From positions 1-12,061 of the forward strand of contig JAHDEF010000001.1 in the NCBI GenBank assembly GCA_020628975.1: a stretch of DNA of 12,061 bases, in the 5' to 3' direction. A program made the translations under genes and the position numbers. Positions 1 to 5,522 of the stretch are shown one piece after another. The first letter of the stretch is position 1, and each line of letters starts with the position of its first letter. The stretch is from Aquimarina sp. (lineage in GTDB: Bacteria; Bacteroidota; Bacteroidia; Flavobacteriales; Flavobacteriaceae). The notes under the pieces were generated by a model that did no database searches, was not told the DNA's origin, and was given only the letters and a program-made list of their open reading frames with translations.

Positions 1-3
1 TTT

Positions 4-882
4 ATGGCTTCAAAATTTGAAAAATATTATAAACGGAGGTTGCTTTCTTCCTACTTTTCTGTAGTACTAAGTATTGGTTTAGTCCTGTTTATGCTAGGCT
101 TGTTAGGTATGCTAATTATAAATAGCAAAAAAGTTACCGACCATTTTAAAGAAAAAATAGCTTTAAGTGTTTTTTTAAAAGATACCGCTAAAGAGGTCGA
201 AGTTATTCAATTGACCAAAGCCTTAAAACTCTCTCCAGAAGTTAGAAATACCGTATATATTTCTAAAGATGAAGCAGCGAAAAAACATAGCCAAGCCATA
301 GGAGAAGATTTTGTGCAATTTTTAGGTACGAATCCCTTGCAAAATGGCATTGATGTATATCTAAATGCCGATTATGTTTCTAGTACTAGTATTGAAACCT
401 TAGTGGATACCATAACTTCAAATAATTTTGTAGATGAAGTTTCATACGACAAACCTTTAATTGATTTATTAAATAATAACATACAAAAAATTAGTTTTTG
501 GATATTAGTGGTAAGTGGTATACTAGGCTTAATAGCTATCTTATTAATTAATCATTCGATTCGATTGACAATTTATGCCAAGCGTTTTACAATAAAAACC
601 ATGCAAATGGTGGGGGCAACCAAAGCTTTTATAAGAAGGCCTTTTATTCGTTTAAATATGAAGTTGGGTATTATTGCTTGCCTGTTAGCAGTATCAGGTA
701 TGTTTGTTGTGATGTATTATTTAGATAAAACATTCCCAAATTTATACTTTTTTGAAAATCAAATACTTTTAGCAGCAGTATTTGGCGGAATAATTTTAGT
801 CGGATTGTTCATTACATGGATCAGTACTTTTTTCGCAACTTCAAGATTTTTAGGGCTTCAAACCGATGAACTTTATTACTAA
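4..882 (+). CDS. ftsX: Cell division protein FtsX, ABC-transporter-like permease
   Basis: This inner-membrane protein pairs with the ATPase FtsE at the division septum. In studied bacteria the complex does not transport a solute but relays ATP hydrolysis to periplasmic peptidoglycan hydrolase regulators. The 292 residues show the family architecture: a basic cytoplasmic N-terminus, TM1 at about 20-40, a periplasmic domain at about 41-160 containing the typical early segment IALSVFLKD (52-60), and three more membrane segments at about 163-183, 220-240 and 254-279. The loop after TM2 (about 186-206, ending in MQMVGAT) is the conserved cytoplasmic coupling region of FtsX/MacB permeases. The length is normal for Bacteroidota. 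The start lies only 3 bases into the window, so its promoter is not visible. ftsE is not seen downstream, and in this phylum it is often unlinked. The gene heads a compact cluster; the next start is 6 bases after its stop. Confidence 0.95.
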   Translation: MASKFEKYYKRRLLSSYFSVVLSIGLVLFMLGLLGMLIINSKKVTDHFKEKIALSVFLKDTAKEVEVIQLTKALKLSPEVRNTVYISKDEAAKKHSQAIGEDFVQFLGTNPLQNGIDVYLNADYVSSTSIETLVDTITSNNFVDEVSYDKPLIDLLNNNIQKISFWILVVSGILGLIAILLINHSIRLTIYAKRFTIKTMQMVGATKAFIRRPFIRLNMKLGIIACLLAVSGMFVVMYYLDKTFPNLYFFENQILLAAVFGGIILVGLFITWISTFFATSRFLGLQTDELYY

Positions 883-888
883 GGAAGT

Positions 889-1263
889 ATGTTCAAAAAA
901 ATTTATTTAGGAATTATATTTAGCTTGTTTTTAGTATTTATCTACTTAGCTTATATCACCTTTCAGCCTATAAGAAATGTATCTGCAAAAGAAGTGAAGC
1001 CAAAAACTGGTGTTGTATCACACTTAACAGTACAAAATGGAAATTTATTTGTAAGTCTAGAAAATGATAGGCACGTTTATTATGTCAAGCAATATCAAAA
1101 ACAAGGTTTAGATACGGTAACCCTAAACCAAAAAATTTTAAAAAAAGAAATTACATTACATCATATAAATAAGTGGACTCCGTTGACTAGAGATGGTATA
1201 CACCCTCATATTTCAAGAATTGAAGTGGCAGGAGAACAAATTTTTAATGAAATAGAAGAATAA
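889..1263 (+). CDS. Uncharacterised membrane-anchored protein between ftsX and the DUF3098 gene
   Basis: I do not recognise this 124-residue protein. It has one hydrophobic segment at about 4-24 after a short basic start (MFKK), which suggests an uncleaved N-terminal anchor with the remaining ~100 residues outside the inner membrane. The soluble part is predicted to be mostly beta strands: a GVVSHLTVQNGNLFVSLEND stretch (41-60), a basic and polar middle, and an ISRIEVAGEQIF stretch near the end (108-119). There are no cysteines, so it is not a lipoprotein. The ATG follows an AGGAAG purine run 6 bases after the ftsX stop, and its own stop TAA shares a base with the next ATG (TAATG). It is therefore almost certainly co-transcribed with ftsX and translationally coupled to the DUF3098 gene. 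That context suggests, without proving, a role at the cell envelope or divisome. It is real as a gene; its function is unknown. Confidence 0.8.
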   Translation: MFKKIYLGIIFSLFLVFIYLAYITFQPIRNVSAKEVKPKTGVVSHLTVQNGNLFVSLENDRHVYYVKQYQKQGLDTVTLNQKILKKEITLHHINKWTPLTRDGIHPHISRIEVAGEQIFNEIEE

Positions 1264-1514
1264 TGGCTAACAGTAATAAAGATCAAAATACCCCTTCAGA
1301 GCACGAATTTGTTTTCGGTAAAAAAAATTATTTATTCATGCTTATAGGCATCGGCGTAATTGCTCTAGGTTTTATACTAATGACAGGTGGAGGAAGCGAC
1401 GATCCTAATGTATTCAATCCAGCATTGTATAGTTTTCGCAGAATTCGATTAGCTCCAACATTAGTGTTGATAGGCTTCGGTATCGAAGTTTATGCTATTT
1501 TGCGCAAAAACTAA
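1263..1514 (+). CDS. DUF3098 family two-helix membrane protein
   Basis: This small 83-residue protein matches what I know of DUF3098, a Bacteroidota family of unknown function normally found beside ftsX and uppP. It has a polar N-terminus, an FVFGKKNY motif at 17-24, a first membrane helix at about 24-41, and a conserved glycine- and aspartate-rich loop (TGGGSDDPNVFNP, 41-53). The segment YSFRRIRLAP (56-65) leads into a second helix at about 66-80. The hairpin topology with a short loop suggests an accessory subunit rather than an enzyme. The start codon overlaps the stop of the preceding gene by one base. uppP begins 14 bases downstream, so all four genes probably share one transcript. The family assignment rests on recalled motif and synteny, not on a search. 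Confidence 0.88.
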   Translation: MANSNKDQNTPSEHEFVFGKKNYLFMLIGIGVIALGFILMTGGGSDDPNVFNPALYSFRRIRLAPTLVLIGFGIEVYAILRKN

Positions 1515-1528
1515 TTATACTTCATTTT

Positions 1529-2323
1529 ATGGAAACTACAGATGCGATCATCTTAGGAATTATCCAAGGATTGACCGAATTTTTGCCTGTCTCATCAAGT
1601 GGTCATTTAGAATTGGGAAAAGCCATTTTAGGCGATACTTCCGTTGGCGAAGAGTCTATGTTATTTACGGTAGTACTACATTTTGCAACAGCAATTAGTA
1701 CGATTATTGTTTTTAGAAAAGATTTAATTGAAATTTTTAAGGGGTTGTTTCAATTCAAGTGGAATGAGTCAACACAATTTTCGGCAAAAATTATGCTTTC
1801 AACACTGCCAGCAGCTTTTGTAGGATTGGTATTCGAAGATGAATTAGAGCAATTATTTGGAGGAAAAGTGTTATTCGTTGGTTTTATGCTATTAATAACA
1901 GCCGTATTACTTTGGCTGGCAGATAAGGCGAAGAACACCAATAAGTCGGTAAGTTTTCCTAATGCTATTGTTATAGGAATATCGCAAGCCATTGCCATTT
2001 TACCAGGAATTTCTAGAAGCGGAGCCACCATAGGTACTTCGGTTTTATTAGGAAATGATAAAACCAAAGCAGCACGTTTTTCATTTTTAATGGTGTTGCC
2101 ACTTATTTTAGGTAAAATAGGAAAAGACCTTTTAAGTGGAGACTTAAATCTGCAAAGTGAAAATACCTCTGCAATGGGAATCGGTTTTGTAGCGGCGCTA
2201 ATTAGTGGTTATTTTGCTTGCAAATGGATGATAGCTTTGGTTAAAAAAAGTAAACTTACGTATTTTGCTATGTATTGTTTTATAGTTGGTACAATAGCAA
2301 TAGTTGTAGGTTTTACGAAATAG
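1529..2323 (+). CDS. uppP: Undecaprenyl-diphosphatase UppP/BacA
   Basis: This integral membrane phosphatase converts undecaprenyl pyrophosphate to undecaprenyl phosphate, the lipid carrier for peptidoglycan and surface polysaccharides. Loss or inhibition of this step affects bacitracin sensitivity. The 264 residues contain both BacA signatures: QGLTEFLPVSSSGHL (13-27), with the family's Q-x3-E pair Q13/E17 and H26, and PGISRSGAT (159-167) with R163. Multiple hydrophobic segments fill the rest, and the length is typical. It is the last gene of the packed cluster, 14 bases after the DUF3098 stop. Its product supplies the carrier used by the sugar transferase at 9830-11185. Part of its 3' end is repeated in damaged form about 350 bp downstream (see the pseudogene at 2576-2670). 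Confidence 0.96.
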   Translation: METTDAIILGIIQGLTEFLPVSSSGHLELGKAILGDTSVGEESMLFTVVLHFATAISTIIVFRKDLIEIFKGLFQFKWNESTQFSAKIMLSTLPAAFVGLVFEDELEQLFGGKVLFVGFMLLITAVLLWLADKAKNTNKSVSFPNAIVIGISQAIAILPGISRSGATIGTSVLLGNDKTKAARFSFLMVLPLILGKIGKDLLSGDLNLQSENTSAMGIGFVAALISGYFACKWMIALVKKSKLTYFAMYCFIVGTIAIVVGFTK

Positions 2324-2415
2324 CGCATTGAGTGTAAAAATTTATAAAGTACTAACTATAGTGTGAATGCTAAATCTTAGGATATTCCCCTCCACAAACA
2401 AATCATATGGAATCG

Positions 2416-2442
2416 AATTAGGTCGGGATTCCCGTTCTAATT
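2416..2442. repeat. Hairpin-forming inverted repeat
   Basis: An outer pair AATTAG (2416-2421) and CTAATT (2437-2442) encloses an inner pair CGGGA (2424-2428) and TCCCG (2430-2434). Between them are a G-T pair and a T-T mismatch. The GC-rich core contrasts with the AT-rich surroundings. No T-tract follows directly on either strand, so a simple intrinsic terminator is unlikely. It could be a REP-like element, the end of a decayed mobile element, or structure in the uppP 3' UTR. Confidence 0.5.
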
Positions 2443-2575
2443 TCTAGGTGCGCTATCGCTTTCTACAGGATCTTAGCTAAAATCTTTAACTTAAGATATG
2501 GTGTAATATTTTTTATGACCAAATCGAGTAACCCAATATTTTAAGAAGCATTTTCCAACGTCTATATCAAGGTAG

Positions 2576-2670
2576 TTGATTATTCCTTTGGTAAAAAAAA
2601 GGAAACTTACGTACTTTGTCGTTTAATATGCGTTTGTAATATCATTTTACGTTCCATAGAAATGAAATAG
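2576..2670 (+). pseudogene. Decayed second copy of the uppP 3' end
   Basis: Bases 2576-2617 align without gaps to uppP 2225-2266. Read in the corresponding frame they give LIIPLVKKRKLTYF against WMIALVKKSKLTYF in the intact protein. The core CTTTGGT...ACTTTG (2586-2618 against 2235-2267) has 3 mismatches in 33 bases. The remnant then becomes V-V-stop (TAA at 2624-2626). Further on, a GAAATAG at 2664-2670 falls almost where uppP ends (2317-2323), with a net 4-base deletion, so a frameshift is implied. The in-frame codon just before the matching part is TAG (2573-2575). This is a broken fragment, not a gene. It may come from a tandem duplication with a period of about 350 bp or from a lost bacA paralogue. 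The middle substitutions are partly conservative, which favours an old event. Confidence 0.65.
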
Positions 2671-2706
2671 GCGTAAGCATTAACAACCGTAGTCGCATTA
2701 GAGTAA

Positions 2707-3408
2707 ATGAGTAGAGAAGATTTTTTAGCAGGAAAAATTTTATTAATCGATAAACCATTAGAGTGGAGTTCTTTTCAAGTAGTAAATAAACTACGCTGGT
2801 TAATTCGAAAGCAATTCAAAATAAAAAAGATAAAAGTAGGTCATGCAGGTACGTTAGATCCCTTGGCTTCGGGTTTATTAATCATTTGTACAGGTAAAGC
2901 CACCAAACAAATTAATGAATTGCAAGGTCAAATAAAAGAATACACGGGTACTATTCAATTAGGTGCCACTACACCTTCCTATGATTTGGAAACCGAGGTT
3001 AATGCCACATTTCCGACAGCACATATTACTGAAGATTTAATCCATAAGGCTACTTCGCAATTTATTGGAGAAATAGATCAATTACCACCCGTTTTTTCAG
3101 CATTGAAAAAAGATGGGAAGCGGTTATATGAATTTGCTCGTAAAGGAGAAGAAGTTCAAGTCGAGCCTAGAAAAATATGTATAGATACTTTCGAAATTAC
3201 AAAGATCGATGGTACTGCGGTAGATTTTAGAGTGGTGTGCAGTAAAGGAACTTATATTCGATCGTTGGCTTATGATTTTGGAAAGGCCTTAGACACAGGA
3301 GGATACCTTATCGCCTTAAGACGCACTAAAATTGGAGATTATTATGTTGAAAATGCACAAACGGTAACAGATTTTCAAACTATGCTTCAATCTATTGAGA
3401 AAGTGTAG
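2707..3408 (+). CDS. truB: tRNA pseudouridine(55) synthase TruB
   Basis: This cytoplasmic enzyme isomerises U55 to pseudouridine in the T-loop of most tRNAs. It shows the TruB catalytic motif GHAGTLDPLASG (45-56) with the catalytic aspartate D51, the early KPLEWSSFQVVN segment (16-27) and a Y-T-G-T-I-Q-L-G-A-T strand. It also has the QLPPVFSALKKDGKRLYEFARKG region (about 124-146) and SKGTYIRSLAYDFG (about 179-192), all characteristic of the family. At 233 residues it is the short form common in Bacteroidota, without a C-terminal PUA domain. The start is well fixed because an in-frame TAA abuts the ATG. The gap to uppP is unusual for the cluster. The last 17 bases overlap the convergent acyltransferase gene. 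Confidence 0.97.
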   Translation: MSREDFLAGKILLIDKPLEWSSFQVVNKLRWLIRKQFKIKKIKVGHAGTLDPLASGLLIICTGKATKQINELQGQIKEYTGTIQLGATTPSYDLETEVNATFPTAHITEDLIHKATSQFIGEIDQLPPVFSALKKDGKRLYEFARKGEEVQVEPRKICIDTFEITKIDGTAVDFRVVCSKGTYIRSLAYDFGKALDTGGYLIALRRTKIGDYYVENAQTVTDFQTMLQSIEKV

Positions 3409-4126
3409 CTTCTAGTTTCTTTAGAATTTTCAAACGCACTTCATTTTTTAATGTTCCTTTGTGTTCTAATTGAAGCTCTTTCGTTGGTATAATAGGCAAG
3501 ACATACGATCGTATTTTACCTAGGCTTCCACTAAAAAACGTGTACGAAAATCGCTTTTTGTTATCCGGGAAAACTAAAGGTAATATGGGCAGTTTATGCT
3601 CAATAGCCATTCTAAATGCTCCATCCTTAAATTCATCTAAAACAATAGATTCATCATCGGGAACTCCGCCTTCAGGGAAAATACAGATACTTAAGCCCTG
3701 TCGAATTCTTTCCTGGCATTGGTCATAGACTTCTTTACGACTTCTAGGGCTATTTCTATCTACTAGAATGCATGTACGCTTGTAAAAGAACCCAAAAACC
3801 GGAATTTTAACAAGTTCCTTTTTACCCACAAAGACAAAAGGGTTTTTGATCGTGTATAGCATTAACATGATGTCTAACATTGAAGTATGGTTCGCTACAA
3901 TCATAAAAGATTGTCCCTTTTCATGAAAAAAACCATCCTTACGAAAAGGAATAAACCCTGTAGTATAAATAACCCATGTAGCCCAAAAACGAGCAAATCT
4001 AAAAAAGAAGGGATACCACTCTGATCGAGCAGTAGCAATTAATAAAATAGGGAATGTAATAATTAGTGGAAGAGCCATCATAATATAAAACCAAGACCTC
4101 CAGAGTATATAAAATAGTTTTTTCAT
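3392..4126 (-). CDS. plsC: 1-acyl-sn-glycerol-3-phosphate acyltransferase (PlsC-like)
   Basis: This membrane-associated enzyme is expected to transfer a fatty acyl group to lysophosphatidic acid to form phosphatidic acid in glycerophospholipid synthesis. The 244 residues contain the acyltransferase block I motif NHTSMLD (79-85), in which H80 and D85 form the HX4D catalytic pair. Block II lies around KKELVKIPVFG (102-112), and block III is FPEGG (150-154), slightly divergent from the commoner FPEGTR. An N-terminal hydrophobic segment at about 12-32 anchors it. The start is bounded by a TAG codon directly upstream of the ATG. The stop lies inside truB (17-bp convergent overlap), and the gene diverges from trpS across 258 bp. 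Related acyltransferases act on other acceptors such as ornithine lipids or lipid A, so the exact substrate is inferred. Confidence 0.9.
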   Translation of the reverse strand: MKKLFYILWRSWFYIMMALPLIITFPILLIATARSEWYPFFFRFARFWATWVIYTTGFIPFRKDGFFHEKGQSFMIVANHTSMLDIMLMLYTIKNPFVFVGKKELVKIPVFGFFYKRTCILVDRNSPRSRKEVYDQCQERIRQGLSICIFPEGGVPDDESIVLDEFKDGAFRMAIEHKLPILPLVFPDNKKRFSYTFFSGSLGKIRSYVLPIIPTKELQLEHKGTLKNEVRLKILKKLEATLSQ

Positions 4127-4215
4127 CTATTTATGTTTACAAATAGTTTTGCTGTTAGCACTTTTAAAGCTCATTTCATTTGCTACAAGGAAGTCTAAAA
4201 AACAAAAAACGAAGT

Positions 4216-4261
4216 CGAAGCTTGACAATAGATTGAAAATCAACATGGATGTTCAGCTTCG
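4216..4261. repeat. Concentric inverted repeat in the plsC-trpS intergenic region
   Basis: An outer arm CGAAGCT (4216-4222) pairs with AGCTTCG (4255-4261). A small inner hairpin, TTGA (4233-4236) with TCAA (4240-4243), is centred on almost the same point. The two together could fold as a stem with an internal loop and a cap. A second AT-rich stem, TTTTTAG (4282-4288) with CTAAAAA (4294-4300), lies just downstream. No protein is convincing here. The function is unknown; possibilities are a degraded repetitive element, a regulatory structure, or chance. Confidence 0.35.
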
Positions 4262-4331
4262 CTCAATGTGCGATGTCTTAATTTTTAGACGGCCTAAAAA
4301 ATATGAATGGAAAGATAAAGCATATACCTTA

Positions 4332-4362
4332 TTGCTTAAAGCCTAAAGCTTAAATATATTTG
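4332..4362 (+). promoter_or_regulatory. Predicted Bacteroidota sigma-ABfr-type promoter of trpS
   Basis: A TATATTTG sequence (4355-4362) matches the TAnnTTTG -7 box used by the primary sigma factor of Bacteroidota. A TTG (4332-4334) sits 20 bases upstream as the -33 element. Transcription would start near 4367-4370, leaving a leader of about 15 bases before the trpS ATG at 4385. This is motif matching only. Confidence 0.6.
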
Positions 4363-4384
4363 CCATGAAAACGAGAATAGCATT

Positions 4385-5356
4385 ATGGCAAAAATTTTAA
4401 CAGGAGTTCAAAGCACAGGGGTTCCACATTTAGGAAATATTTTAGGAGCAATTTTACCAGCCATAGAAATGGCAAAGGACCCTAAAAATGAATCTTATCT
4501 ATTTATTGCCGATATGCATTCGTTGACCCAAATTAAAGAAGCAAAAACATTAAGAGAAAATACATTTTACACGGCCGCCGCTTGGTTAGCTTGCGGATTA
4601 GATGTTTCCAAAACGGTTTTTTACAAGCAAAGTGATATTCCTCAAGTAACAGAATTGAATTGGTATTTAAGTTGCTATTTTCCCTACCAGCGCTTAACAT
4701 TAGCGCATTCCTTTAAAGATAAAGCAGATCGTTTGTCTGACGTCAATGCGGGCTTATTTACATATCCTATGCTTATGGCGGCAGATATATTGTTATATGA
4801 TGCAGAACTTGTTCCTGTAGGGAAAGATCAATTACAGCATTTAGAAATGACGCGTGATGTGGCCTCGCGAATACATTCTCAAGTGGGTAAAGATGTTTTT
4901 GTATTGCCAGAAGCCACTACTCAGGAAAATACAATGTACGTTCCTGGAACCGATGGCGCAAAGATGAGTAAATCTAAGGGAAATACGATTAATATCTTTT
5001 TGCCAGAAAAAAAATTAAGAAAGCAAATTATGGGTATTCTAACCGATGCTACACCTTTAGAAGCCCCTAAAGATCCTGACACCTGTAATGTGTTTGCTTT
5101 GTATAGTATTTTGGGAACTGAAGAAGAAATAGCAGAGCTTAGAGCAAAATATGTGGCGGGTAATTTTGGGTATGGTCATGCAAAGCAAGCTTTATTTGAA
5201 TTGATACTTAAGAATTTTGCCGAAATAAGAACGCGTTTTGATCATTATATCGCCAATCCGAAAGAAGTAGAAGAGGCTTTAAGAATTGGTGCTGATAAAG
5301 CATCACGAGTAGCCACTAAAACACTTAGAAGAGTAAGGAAAGCTATAGGGTATTAG
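4385..5356 (+). CDS. trpS: Tryptophanyl-tRNA synthetase
   Basis: This class I aminoacyl-tRNA synthetase charges tRNA-Trp with tryptophan using ATP. The HIGH-type signature appears as PHLGN (14-18) after the TGVQSTG loop. The catalytic KMSKS loop is intact at 193-197 (GAKMSKSKGN). Other TrpRS hallmarks include FIADMHSLTQI (40-50), a TYPMLMAADILLYDA helix (126-140), and VPVGKDQLQHLEMTRD (143-158), which lines the active site. The 323 residues are full length for a bacterial enzyme. The upstream region carries a good -7/-33 promoter and a strong terminator follows, so it is probably a single-gene transcript. No T-box or trp leader peptide is apparent in the short leader. Confidence 0.97.
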   Translation: MAKILTGVQSTGVPHLGNILGAILPAIEMAKDPKNESYLFIADMHSLTQIKEAKTLRENTFYTAAAWLACGLDVSKTVFYKQSDIPQVTELNWYLSCYFPYQRLTLAHSFKDKADRLSDVNAGLFTYPMLMAADILLYDAELVPVGKDQLQHLEMTRDVASRIHSQVGKDVFVLPEATTQENTMYVPGTDGAKMSKSKGNTINIFLPEKKLRKQIMGILTDATPLEAPKDPDTCNVFALYSILGTEEEIAELRAKYVAGNFGYGHAKQALFELILKNFAEIRTRFDHYIANPKEVEEALRIGADKASRVATKTLRRVRKAIGY

Positions 5357-5388
5357 CAGTCTATAGGTTTTGAATTGAATGAATACAC

Positions 5389-5421
5389 AAGCGATTTGTT
5401 TATAAAACGAATCGCTTTTTT
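5389..5421 (+). terminator. Intrinsic terminator of trpS
   Basis: The arms AAGCGATT (5389-5396) and AATCGCTT (5410-5417) continue inward through a T-G pair and further pairs to a 13-bp stem with a 3-base loop at 5402-5404. The stem runs directly into a T-tract ending at 5421. It begins about 32 bases after the trpS stop codon, which fits Rho-independent termination of the trpS transcript. Confidence 0.88.
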
Positions 5422-5447
5422 GTTTGCCAATTGTAATTTTATATCTG
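5419..5447 (+). promoter_or_regulatory. Possible weak promoter of the GH86 gene
   Basis: TATATCTG (5440-5447) differs by one base from the TAnnTTTG -7 consensus, and a TTTG at 5419-5422 lies 17 bases upstream, slightly closer than usual. If used, it gives a leader of roughly 70 bases containing the inverted repeat at 5464-5507. The divergence from consensus could mean dependence on an activator or an alternative sigma factor. The call is weak. Confidence 0.3.
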
Positions 5448-5463
5448 GTGCTATACGGTAAGA

Positions 5464-5507
5464 TTATGCTGATCGTCACGACTGTTATAAAGTTATAATT
5501 AGCATAA
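5464..5507. repeat. Inverted repeat just upstream of the GH86 start codon
   Basis: TTATGCT (5464-5470) is the exact reverse complement of AGCATAA (5501-5507), separated by 30 bases. The second arm ends 15 bases before the ATG at 5523. Within the spacer, GTTATAA occurs twice (5484-5490 and 5492-5498). It could be a leader stem-loop that affects translation or an operator for a substrate-responsive regulator. Neither is shown. Confidence 0.4.
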
Positions 5508-5522
5508 CTAAACAAAAACAAA

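Larger units (their letters stand above)
2324..2706. other. 383-bp intergenic region between uppP and truB without an intact gene
   Basis: No credible open frame is present on either strand. The stretch holds a hairpin (2416-2442) and a degenerate copy of the uppP 3' end (2576-2670). The first ~90 bases and the block at 2443-2575 show nothing I can identify. I could not align 2324-2575 convincingly with the body of uppP. The upstream genes are packed within 14 bases of each other, so this gap is atypical for the cluster. It looks like the scar of a duplication or insertion that has since decayed. A promoter for truB is expected here but no convincing TAnnTTTG box is seen. Confidence 0.7.

Noticed and set aside
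1750..2067. 105-codon open frame on the - strand inside uppP
   Set aside because: It lies entirely antisense to a full-length uppP with intact motifs, and its protein looks like no family. It is a coding shadow.
2443..2575. Extension of the uppP duplication further upstream
   Set aside because: By eye I found no convincing alignment of this block with the corresponding part of uppP, so the pseudogene call is limited to 2576-2670.
4149..4346. 65-codon open frame on the + strand in the plsC-trpS gap
   Set aside because: It starts at TTG, has no ribosome-binding or promoter signal, its composition is lysine-rich low complexity, and it runs through inverted repeats and the -33 element of the trpS promoter. 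I treat it as a chance frame.
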